IMG/VR virus record: IMGVR_UViG_3300025096_000006
Coordinates: 1 to 64,000 of that record
DNA: 64,000 bases
Direction: 5' to 3' (one strand)
Source: a virus
Numbering within the stretch: position 1 is the first letter of the stretch; every line of letters begins with the position of its first letter. Made by a program: the position numbers and the translations under genes. Positions 1 to 7,003 of the stretch are shown piece after piece. The notes beneath the pieces were generated by a model, which had not been told where the DNA came from, searched no databases, and saw only the letters and a program-made list of their open reading frames with translations.

Positions 1-864
1 CCAGCTGGTACCGGATGTCTTGGCACTTCCGTACTCCTTCCCGCCGGAGCCTTGCACGACTTCATAGGTATTTGGTTTGCGGGTCCCGCAGTTGATATAC
101 ACTATTCTAAAAAGACTGTATTGCCCGGCGCCGGCGCGCTGGGCGCTGGCGTCACCGGGGAGATTATTTTTCAAAGCCTTCCACTGTCCAAGATGATCGC
201 ATATCCAATCATCTTTATTCCCTATTGCAAAGTTGTAAGCCGTTTCAACTGCAAGATCTTGTTTCGTCTTTCCACCGCTTGCAGGGGACATGTCTCCAAG
301 GGTGTTGTACACAGCCTTGGAGGTCAATCCATAGGAATCTGGATAGCAATTGTTTGTCCACTTTGTAGAAGACATGGAGAACCAAGAATATTGGAATTCT
401 CCCCAGATTCCTGATATTGGTGCTGTCCAGCCGTCTCTTGACCATGCCGAATAGTCAAAATTATCGCCCTCGGGCGCCCAGATGTATGACGCAGCAACAC
501 CGTTTTTGGTTGCAAAAAACGGTTTGTTTACGAGGGGTTCGACCGAGGCTTCGTACCATCGCCATCGCCAACCTTTGTAATTCTCTGCATCGCACCCGAA
601 GGCGCCGGGATCGAGCCTGACAGCTTTGGACTGCGGCTTGTAGCATCCCCAAATATGTTGGCTATAGTTGGTCCCGTGGTGAGCCACAGTGGTAGCGAGG
701 AGAGTAGACATTGCCTTCTGGACCGCTTCCGCTCTCGTCTTTAAGTTGTTGCCGTTTTTAACCATCCAATTCTTCCACTCATCGGCATCTTTGTTCATTG
801 CATTGGCGGCTTCGGCTATAGTCTTATACTTATTTAACGGTCCGCATTCGATATCACATCCCAT
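1..864 (-). CDS. Unknown protein at the end of the baseplate cluster (3' end outside window)
   Basis: Reading leftwards from an ATG at 864-862, the frame stays open for 288 codons to base 1, so the C-terminus is missing. A clear AGGAG ribosome site lies about nine bases upstream and the preceding LysM gene stops five bases away, so the two are co-transcribed. The product starts MGCDIECGPLNKYK and is rich in Trp, Tyr, Gly and Cys (for example WRWRWYEAS near residue 101). I see no signal peptide or membrane segment. I do not recognise the family. Its place after tape measure and baseplate genes suggests a virion protein of the baseplate or tail tip; this is inference from position only. Confidence 0.75.
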   Translation of the reverse strand, partial: MGCDIECGPLNKYKTIAEAANAMNKDADEWKNWMVKNGNNLKTRAEAVQKAMSTLLATTVAHHGTNYSQHIWGCYKPQSKAVRLDPGAFGCDAENYKGWRWRWYEASVEPLVNKPFFATKNGVAASYIWAPEGDNFDYSAWSRDGWTAPISGIWGEFQYSWFSMSSTKWTNNCYPDSYGLTSKAVYNTLGDMSPASGGKTKQDLAVETAYNFAIGNKDDWICDHLGQWKALKNNLPGDASAQRAGAGQYSLFRIVYINCGTRKPNTYEVVQGSGGKEYGSAKTSGTSW

Positions 865-868
865 AGCT

Positions 869-1204
869 TTATGCTCCTAAAATTTCCAAAGCTTCTGAAA
901 TATCGAGTGGAATTCTTATAACATCTCCTGGAAAGATGTCTGCTTCGGTGGGATATCCATTCCACCATGCTATAACCCACCAATATCTAACATCGCTGTA
1001 ATACTGCTGTGCCAGCTGGTAAAATCTGTCTCCATAGCTCCATATAAGTGTCGTTGTTCTAGCCCTAGCTCTATCTGACACCGAAGGATGCCTCATAACA
1101 GGTGTTCCATAGTGGAGGGCGTTTTTTATCCCTCTCTTTTTTTTAAGGAACCGGTAGTGTTCCGTGTCGTTGAAAAATAATTTAGTATCTATGTATCTAG
1201 GCAT
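869..1204 (-). CDS. LysM-domain baseplate wedge protein (T4 gp53-like)
   Basis: A 111-residue protein whose middle (about residues 50-95) reads as a LysM fold: WSYGDRFYQLAQQYYSD followed by YWWVIAWWNG and a FPGDVIRIP end. This arrangement is typical of the small LysM proteins of contractile tails, such as T4 gp53 or P2 gpX. They sit in the baseplate and help join the wedge to the hub or to the tube end. The gene follows the tape measure and another tail protein, which agrees with that role. An endolysin is unlikely because there is no catalytic domain. The family call is good; the exact T4 counterpart is inferred. Confidence 0.75.
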   Translation of the reverse strand: MPRYIDTKLFFNDTEHYRFLKKKRGIKNALHYGTPVMRHPSVSDRARARTTTLIWSYGDRFYQLAQQYYSDVRYWWVIAWWNGYPTEADIFPGDVIRIPLDISEALEILGA

Positions 1205-1224
1205 TTTGAATTCCTTTTATAATT

Positions 1225-2478
1225 TTAATCAACCCAATCGATCCAGGCGATGTTTCGGACCAGCCACTCTTGCGAAGAACCGTGCGCGCTGTCCAGCTTT
1301 TCTTCAAAATTGGCGGTGCGCTCTTCCATCCGCTGCCCAAATGTGGTCTCTTTGCGGTTTTCTTTCCTGTCGGCGCGTCTTGTTCCCATTCGACCAAGAA
1401 GTGTTTGTGCCTTCGCGGCCGCTTCGTCCTCGGCTTGTTGATCAGAAAGGGCTTTAACGCGGCCCTTTTCCGCGGCTTCTTGGTATTTGCGCGCTTCATG
1501 GCGCGCCTCACTGTTATAAGTTACCGTTTCTGAAAAATCTCGACTAGGGGCTGCATATTTTAGGTCGCCAGGATGGGATATCCCGTAAGGACCCGACATA
1601 TTTTGCTGCCAGTAATTATCCCAGCCGCGCGGTGTCTCGTGGATTACGTCAAACGATAATGAAACTTCTATAACTTTAGGCAAAATAGTGCCTTTCGAAA
1701 ATTCTATAACGCCGGCGTCTGGTTTTTCTAAATTATGATTAATAGTTAAACTGGTGATAATTCCTAGGGCGCCACTGCCGGCATTATTGGTGGTGCCTGA
1801 TTCTTTAAGTTCTTCAAATGTACGTCCGGACGATGCGGCGCGCTCTCTACCGGAGAGCTTTTCGAATTCCTCCTTGTTCTCTTTTTGGTACTTTAAAAAG
1901 CCAGAATATAGTGCTTTTTGGCTCATTAAAAGGTTCACAACTTTAAGACGAATTAGCGGCGATTGCGCAATCGTTTGCGCTGCTCCGACTTGTGTATAAT
2001 TTGGATACAGCATGTCGCTTAAAAGCCCAACTTTATATAAGTTCTCATATGCTTCGCTTTCTGAAGCTGCCGGTATATTAAAGTTTAACGTAATCGATCT
2101 GCCTGTGGATTTGAAGGAGTGGATGGGATCCACTCTACCAAACACATGCTCAGAGGCCCAATCAGACTTATAGGTCTCATTAAAAGAGGTTACAAACGCT
2201 TTGAAGTATACTTGCATTTTAGACGGCACATGTTGAATCGACAATACATATCTAGTTTTATTAGCATATGCATCACTTGCATCTGCATATTGTGGTCGGA
2301 ATTTAGTTATTCTATTGTGTGCGGTTTGCGACTTTATCTCGGTGCCGTTAACTTCGTCAAAAGTTTTAACCTTTTTAAGATAGCCGTCGATCGATTCAAT
2401 CTTTCTAAATTTGTTTGCGTCGAAGTCCGTCGCGAGTACTCCCGCCACCGAGCCGGGTATTTCATCGCTATATCCCAT
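1225..2478 (-). CDS. Baseplate or tail-tube-end structural protein
   Basis: A 417-residue soluble protein starting MGYSDEIPGSVAG. Residues about 85-170 contain beta-rich sequence (VYFKAFVTSFNETYKSDW, then RSITLNFNIPAASESEAYE), and a second beta stretch follows near 240-290. The last 90 residues are charged and probably helical, ending in a Trp-rich tail (IAWIDWVD). It lies between the tape measure gene and the LysM baseplate gene. In T4 that interval holds gp48 and gp54, the tube cap and tube initiator, so I infer a similar connector role. I do not recognise a specific family motif; a generic baseplate protein is the safe reading. Confidence 0.6.
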   Translation of the reverse strand: MGYSDEIPGSVAGVLATDFDANKFRKIESIDGYLKKVKTFDEVNGTEIKSQTAHNRITKFRPQYADASDAYANKTRYVLSIQHVPSKMQVYFKAFVTSFNETYKSDWASEHVFGRVDPIHSFKSTGRSITLNFNIPAASESEAYENLYKVGLLSDMLYPNYTQVGAAQTIAQSPLIRLKVVNLLMSQKALYSGFLKYQKENKEEFEKLSGRERAASSGRTFEELKESGTTNNAGSGALGIITSLTINHNLEKPDAGVIEFSKGTILPKVIEVSLSFDVIHETPRGWDNYWQQNMSGPYGISHPGDLKYAAPSRDFSETVTYNSEARHEARKYQEAAEKGRVKALSDQQAEDEAAAKAQTLLGRMGTRRADRKENRKETTFGQRMEERTANFEEKLDSAHGSSQEWLVRNIAWIDWVD

Positions 2479-2497
2479 TGTTTGTTTTCTCCTTCAT

Positions 2498-5113
2498 TTA
2501 TGTCTCTCCATAAAGCATTTGTCTTCCCTTATTGCCTTGGACCTCAATTACCGCCTCTCCAAACTTTTCTTTGTCTAATTTTAGTTCTATGGGAATTGTA
2601 ATTTTTCTAGCTTTTTCTGGGCGCGCGTCTCTCGGTCCACCGCCTCCGGGTCCACCACCACCACCTCCAGGGCTAGCTCTAAAGCCGACTGCTTCTGCCG
2701 CTTTAAGTGCTTTGGTTGAAGTGTTTAACAGTGCCTTCATAGCTACAAGTTTTACAAGGTTTATCGAATTAATACTTGTAGCAATATTTTTAAAGGAAGT
2801 CTCGATTGGTCCTAGTCCGTATTTATCTATCTCTTTAACTTGTCCAAGAATTTCGCCAAGAGCAATTGCTGCTGGACCCATGTTAACTGCCGAAGTTTCT
2901 AATTTCTCAAAAACTCTTCCCAAGTTCCAGACACCCATTAACGCCAATGGGTTACCCATTAAGGTAAGCGCCGCGGCTAAAGATATAACTCCTAGCGCAA
3001 AAACCTGAAGTGCGCCGGCGAATGTAACAAATGCGGCGGCGCTTCCTGGGTTTACAGCTTTGACTAACTCTGCCATACCTAACGCGGCGATACCAACGCC
3101 GGCGCCCATCAAGAATAAGGCGGCGCCGAGAGCAAGAATAATCGGATAAGTTACTGCTGCTGCAGGTGCCATTGTCAGCATCATATACGTAAAGCCTAAC
3201 ATGGCGGCGCCGATTAACACAAGAGCAACACTTACTCCAATCATCTGATCGACACTTAAAAGAGCAAACGATTCAGCTAATTTTGAAACTCCCCAAGCAG
3301 CCAAGCCCAAGCCAGCGCCCATCATTAATACTGCAGCTCCAACTGCTAAAATTACCGGCACTGATTTTGACATTGCTGCTAAGTTTCTCATTCCAGCGTT
3401 ACCCATTAAATTGGCGGAAAGTGCTGCGCTTCTTTCAACTGCAGCTTTGGCTGATATGACACCTGTGAGAAGTATAGTCAAAGTCTTGTACGCAACCCAG
3501 CCAGCAAGAAAGGCTGGCCAATTTGCTAGCATGTAGCCAATATAGCCCATTACTGTTTTTATTGGATCTATGAAGCCCTTAACCGAAGTCTCAAGCTCTT
3601 TAAATGCGTTATCGTTGCTGAGAACTGCATCTGCCCATTCGTGAAATTTATCTAAAACCGGCAGCAAGAGAGGCGTTAATTTAGCTATAATAGTTTGAAA
3701 CTTTTCTTGTAATGTCGCCATTTGCTGCTGTTTCTTTGCCATCTCTTCATAGTCTGCGGATGTTTTTCCTATTTCTCCACCAAGGGTACTCATATCGCCC
3801 GACATCATCATAGCTAATTCACTGACGTCACTTAGACCTAAAGAATCGGCATAGAACTTGCGCTGGTAGTACGACATGTCGTCAAAAGATAATCCAGCAT
3901 TTAAGAGAGAGTCTCGGAGCATTTCAAAACGCTCTACTGGATCGGTTGCTGTCATCAGATCCATTGCATTTACAAAGTTTCCACCCAAAGCAGCGTTAAG
4001 TTTACCAGCTTGAGTTGCGGCGCCTTCAAATGTATCAAACTTATCGGTCATTTGCAACAATTTGCCCATTTCCAAACCAGTGATTTTAGAAACTCTTGCC
4101 AGATCTTTGAAAGCCTTTTCTCCATCTTTGCCTAGCTTAGCTAAACTGCCGCCAAACTTGGCATAGTCAGAAGCCAACTGCTTAGGAGGTACCCCTAAAT
4201 CAATCGCTGTCGCTGTCAGTTCTCTCATTGTTTCAGCTGCTTCTCTGGGACCCTGACCCATTACCTTTGTAGCAAGTTCCATTCCTTTAGCGGCATCCTG
4301 AACAGCAACTCCATATTTGCTCAGCATTGTTACAGTGTCACCTATCTCGGCGCGCTGTTCAGCGCTGAGCATAGTGAAAGTGCTCATGCCCGAATATAGC
4401 CCTTCCCAGGCGGCAGAGGTTTCCTTTATGCTTGCAGTAAATTCTCTAGTTCGTGTATAAGAACGAGCTACTTCGTTTCCAAATTCACGGTTAGCGCCCG
4501 TTGCTCTTTGAAACGCAGTGCGCATTCCATCAATCTCAAACATAAGACCGATTATATTATTGATAAATCCAGTAATAATTCCACCAGCCAAAGCACCAAG
4601 AAACGGCATCACGCCCTTTGCGCCGGCTTCTTTAAAAGTCTTGCCAATGGCTGCTATTTTTTTAACGTTAAAAAGAGGGTGTGTTTTATAAACAGACATG
4701 CTGCCAGAAATGCTGTCGTTCATTCCTTCAATTTTCTTAATTGCCGCATCGCGCGCGGCGTTTGATCTTTTTAGAGCATTTGCTTCTTGCTCAGCAATTC
4801 GGACTTTCTCTCTGAGAGCTGCGAGTTCTTCTTCAGTGGCATCAGCTTCTGACTGTCTTAAAGTCAGCTTCATTTGTGCGACACGAACCTCTTGATCTGC
4901 AATTTGTTGTCGCGAGCGATCGCTCTTTTCCATGCTTTGAAGGCGCGCAAGATATTCTTCGGCATTCGACACGTCTTCGGCTGTAATCACTCTGGCGCCA
5001 GCAGGCGCAAAACCACCACCGCCGCCGCCTGCTCCACCAGGAGCGGCCGCAAAACCATCGACAATTCCCTGCGCTACCGCAGCTTGTATTTCTTCTAATG
5101 AAAATTCAGCCAT
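2498..5113 (-). CDS. Tail tape measure protein
   Basis: An 871-residue protein with the build of a tape measure. A Gly-rich stretch lies near residues 24-36, charged coiled coil at about 45-125, and a conserved helical region of tape-measure type at about 190-480 (TSAAWEGLYSGMSTF, LATKVMGQGPREAAE). A long very hydrophobic Ala/Gly/Leu/Met region follows at about 530-750 with several potential membrane segments, then a Gly/Pro hinge and a short basic tail. It sets tail length and is probably threaded through the tube to the host membrane. It is the longest gene of the tail block and lies directly after the gp26-like/small-gene pair, where tail-assembly chaperone genes usually sit. It has its own terminator-promoter junction upstream. 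Confidence 0.85.
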   Translation of the reverse strand: MAEFSLEEIQAAVAQGIVDGFAAAPGGAGGGGGGFAPAGARVITAEDVSNAEEYLARLQSMEKSDRSRQQIADQEVRVAQMKLTLRQSEADATEEELAALREKVRIAEQEANALKRSNAARDAAIKKIEGMNDSISGSMSVYKTHPLFNVKKIAAIGKTFKEAGAKGVMPFLGALAGGIITGFINNIIGLMFEIDGMRTAFQRATGANREFGNEVARSYTRTREFTASIKETSAAWEGLYSGMSTFTMLSAEQRAEIGDTVTMLSKYGVAVQDAAKGMELATKVMGQGPREAAETMRELTATAIDLGVPPKQLASDYAKFGGSLAKLGKDGEKAFKDLARVSKITGLEMGKLLQMTDKFDTFEGAATQAGKLNAALGGNFVNAMDLMTATDPVERFEMLRDSLLNAGLSFDDMSYYQRKFYADSLGLSDVSELAMMMSGDMSTLGGEIGKTSADYEEMAKKQQQMATLQEKFQTIIAKLTPLLLPVLDKFHEWADAVLSNDNAFKELETSVKGFIDPIKTVMGYIGYMLANWPAFLAGWVAYKTLTILLTGVISAKAAVERSAALSANLMGNAGMRNLAAMSKSVPVILAVGAAVLMMGAGLGLAAWGVSKLAESFALLSVDQMIGVSVALVLIGAAMLGFTYMMLTMAPAAAVTYPIILALGAALFLMGAGVGIAALGMAELVKAVNPGSAAAFVTFAGALQVFALGVISLAAALTLMGNPLALMGVWNLGRVFEKLETSAVNMGPAAIALGEILGQVKEIDKYGLGPIETSFKNIATSINSINLVKLVAMKALLNTSTKALKAAEAVGFRASPGGGGGGPGGGGPRDARPEKARKITIPIELKLDKEKFGEAVIEVQGNKGRQMLYGET

Positions 5114-5143
5114 TGATCGTAAACACCTATACTAGTACTAAAA

Positions 5144-5151
5144 ATAAATAG
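5144..5151 (-). promoter_or_regulatory. Putative late promoter element CTATTTAT before tape measure
   Basis: The coding strand reads AAACTATTTATTTTTAG, 30 bases before the tape measure ATG. It comes directly after an intrinsic terminator, so a new transcript must start here for the gene to be fully expressed. The same octamer recurs before other late genes in the window. Confidence 0.5.
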
Positions 5152-5157
5152 TTTCAT

Positions 5158-5188
5158 AAAAAAAAGCAAGACAGAATCATCTTGCTTT
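5158..5188 (-). terminator. Intrinsic terminator before tape measure gene
   Basis: On the coding strand a perfect 9-bp stem (AAAGCAAGA / TCTTGCTTT) with an 8-base loop runs into eight T residues. The stem overlaps the last codons and TGA stop of the small upstream gene. Confidence 0.75.
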
Positions 5189-5431
5189 ATTGCTGGTGCT
5201 ATATGGCGCATTTGGAGGGAGCGATGGCTGATTTTGAGCGGTTAAAGTTTGAGATTTTGAGGAACCGGAACCTTTGCTTGCATTCTCTATGGCTTCCCTT
5301 TCTTCATCTAGTTGTTTAACGAGCCTTAGAACAAACCACTTTCTTAGCCCAATTGGCAAGCTATATGCTTCACTAAAGCTCCATCCGCCAGCATATTTTA
5401 AATAGAAGAATTGTTCATATACATCTTCCAT
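5177..5431 (-). CDS. Small tail-assembly protein, possible frameshift extension of the gp26-like gene
   Basis: From the ATG at 5431 this gives 84 residues, MEDVYEQFFYLKYAGGWSFS, then a conserved-looking core (YSLPIGLRKWFVLRLVKQLD) and a Ser/Gln/Pro-rich tail. It lies between the gp26-like gene and the tape measure, where T4 places gp51 and many phages place tail-assembly chaperones. No ribosome site precedes the ATG. The frame stays open back to 5512, overlapping the gp26-like gene by 77 bases across a run of seven T at 5456-5450. It could therefore be made as a C-terminal extension by a +1 or -2 shift, or by coupled re-initiation beside the upstream TGA at 5438-5436. Both readings stay open; the reading frame itself looks real. 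Confidence 0.65.
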   Translation of the reverse strand: MEDVYEQFFYLKYAGGWSFSEAYSLPIGLRKWFVLRLVKQLDEEREAIENASKGSGSSKSQTLTAQNQPSLPPNAPYSTSNKAR

Positions 5432-5435
5432 ATAT

Positions 5436-6290
5436 TCATCGGTCAGGCCAAAAAAAGTCCGCCGTAAGCGGCACCTCCATTTGCTCTTCGTGATCACAAC
5501 TTTCACAAGCAAAATGCTGTGTTAAGTCAATATCTGGAGCCACCTGCTTATATGCTAATCTAACGTGTCTAGCGTCCATAGAAGGAATGTTCTCAATAGT
5601 GTAGTTAATCGCCTCTGGAGTACTATTTCCATTAACGGAAACCAGTGTGCTTCTTAAATGTCTTGTCACTGCGCGTTCGTGCTGGTTTCTGTTTTTTCGA
5701 TCTGCTTCAACGCCTGCAAGAAAAGACTTTTCTGATTTTCCAGTTAGTAGGCGAAAAGTTATGTTTAACTTAGTCTTGGGTAACTGAGTGGTAAAAGTGC
5801 CGTCTTGATTATTAGTAACCTCAAGCCCCTCTTCAAACTCTCCATGATATACATGCGCATGATTTAAGTCGAATTTATATTTCTGCACAGCATTGCAGCT
5901 TGGACAAGCAACTGATGTATCATATTCGTTACCATATCCAGAAACTCTAGCTGCAATAATGATCGCATTTCTATCACCAACCAGCAAGTTATCTGTCGTA
6001 ATTCTTTTATCAACAATTACATTTGATAATACTCTATCTAGCGCTACTCCTTTCTTAAGCAAGGTTCTGGAAGTTAGAATATCCTCTTCCTTAGCGGTCA
6101 TTTGTCTGACTTCAATGCTATCTTCTCCGCGAAGCGGATGATCTTCGGGATAAAATTTACCCTGCGAGGGCAACTCTACAAATTCAGTAGGCACCACAAA
6201 TGAAAAACCGCCCCCATCGTCGTGATGCTTTTGAGGGGGTGCGTCCGTGTTAGGATGTTGTGACCCTACACGATTCTTATTTCTTGACAA
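5436..6290 (-). CDS. gp26: Baseplate hub protein, T4 gp26-like
   Basis: A 284-residue protein with the hallmarks of the T4 baseplate gp26 family. It has an FVELPSQGKFYPEDHPL entry motif at about residues 37-53, then VRQMTAKEEDILTSRTLLKKG, then LLVGDRNAIIIAARVSGYG, then a CPSC pair near 135. A second CESC pair lies near 263, so a zinc site is likely. The start is a TTG at 6290 with a GAGGTG ribosome site six bases upstream; no in-frame ATG fits better. T4 gp26 is part of the hub on which the tube polymerises. The 3' end overlaps the next frame at a T7 run. A sigma70-like promoter lies just upstream, which is unusual inside the tail block. Confidence 0.8.
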   Translation of the reverse strand: MSRNKNRVGSQHPNTDAPPQKHHDDGGGFSFVVPTEFVELPSQGKFYPEDHPLRGEDSIEVRQMTAKEEDILTSRTLLKKGVALDRVLSNVIVDKRITTDNLLVGDRNAIIIAARVSGYGNEYDTSVACPSCNAVQKYKFDLNHAHVYHGEFEEGLEVTNNQDGTFTTQLPKTKLNITFRLLTGKSEKSFLAGVEADRKNRNQHERAVTRHLRSTLVSVNGNSTPEAINYTIENIPSMDARHVRLAYKQVAPDIDLTQHFACESCDHEEQMEVPLTADFFWPDR

Positions 6291-6312
6291 TATACACCTC
6301 TTGTTATGTTAT

Positions 6313-6341
6313 ATTATAGTATAAATTTAGCTTTCTGTTAA
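6313..6341 (-). promoter_or_regulatory. Sigma70-like promoter before the gp26-like gene
   Basis: The coding strand has TTAACA (6341-6336), a 17-base spacer, and a perfect TATAAT (6318-6313). A start near 6306 would give a leader of about 15 bases before the TTG start of the gp26-like gene. The -35 box falls in a 14-bp tandem duplication at the end of the tube gene. Confidence 0.6.
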
Positions 6342-6356
6342 GAGCTTTCTGTTAAG
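6329..6356. repeat. 14-bp perfect tandem duplication at the tube gene stop
   Basis: The plus strand carries agctttctgttaag twice in a row (6329-6342 and 6343-6356). On the coding strand the copies encode the final LTESS and stop of the tube protein and supply two TTAACA boxes, one of them 17 bases from a TATAAT. Confidence 0.85.
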
Positions 6357-6937
6357 CCGAAAAATTCTGTTCCGCCTGCGCCGGCAACGGCGACGGAAGG
6401 ATTAGCGGTCTCTACGCGAGCCCAATCGTACCTAAGCCCAATCGTCATCTCGGTAATATCATCGCTTCCATATTCCAGATCGCCATACTTAACTTCTGTA
6501 ATAAAGGCATTCCAAAGAGTCCATGTTTCAAGTTTGGCTCCGTTAGAGTCCAGCTGTGAAATTGTTACTGTGCCCAGAGCACTGGTGGCTTTTGCTTTTG
6601 AGATTGTCGAAAGCTGATTTGGGTTTGCAGGAGGAGCATAGCCAGACTGAACAATAATATCAGAAAGAGTAGCAGACATGTCTGGCGAGACAGGATCAAC
6701 CAAAGTTATAGAGACCTCTTCCCATGTTACGGCGCCAGGATAATGAAATTTGTGATTTAAATATGAATGCTCAGTGCTTTCAACTTTAAACGAAGGCTTC
6801 CCGGCTGTTTTTGCGTACCAAAGCTGGGCGCCGCCCTGTGCAGCTTGAATGCCTTGAAATTCTACTATAAATCTAAATTTCCTTTTAGGATCTTTAAGTG
6901 TTGTGTCTTCACCAAAATTTGTTGACCAGAATGCCAT
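6338..6937 (-). CDS. gp19: Tail tube protein, T4 gp19-like
   Basis: A 199-residue protein of the contractile-tail tube family. The N-terminus (MAFWSTNFGEDTTLKDPKRK, then FRFIVEF) is followed by beta strands and the loop-and-strand pattern KVESTEHSYLNHKFHYPG then VTWEEVSITLVDPVSPDM. It ends with TLWNAFITEVKYGDLEYG and MTIGLRYDWA, as in gp19 homologues. Hexamers of this protein stack to form the inner tube that DNA passes through. It lies directly after the sheath gene, the T4 gp18-gp19 order, and is slightly longer than T4 gp19. A strong AGAGGAG ribosome site precedes the ATG. Its stop codon lies in the 14-bp tandem duplication. Confidence 0.9.
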   Translation of the reverse strand: MAFWSTNFGEDTTLKDPKRKFRFIVEFQGIQAAQGGAQLWYAKTAGKPSFKVESTEHSYLNHKFHYPGAVTWEEVSITLVDPVSPDMSATLSDIIVQSGYAPPANPNQLSTISKAKATSALGTVTISQLDSNGAKLETWTLWNAFITEVKYGDLEYGSDDITEMTIGLRYDWARVETANPSVAVAGAGGTEFFGLTESS

Positions 6938-6974
6938 AATTTATAACTCCTCTTATATATTTAATTAGTGTTGT

Positions 6975-6994
6975 GGGACAAAAAAGCTTGTCCC
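6975..6994 (-). other. Hairpin between sheath and tube genes
   Basis: A perfect 7-bp stem (GGGACAA / TTGTCCC) with a 6-base loop lies about ten bases after the sheath stop. There is no T run on the coding strand, so it may be a weak terminator or an mRNA-stabilising structure at the sheath-tube junction. Confidence 0.45.
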
Positions 6995-7003
6995 TTGCTT
7001 TTT

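Noticed and set aside
5436-5512. TTG start at 5512 for the small gene before the tape measure
   Set aside because: No ribosome site, a rare start codon, and the first 27 residues are only the shifted reading of the gp26-like gene. The ATG at 5431 or a frameshift explains the frame better.
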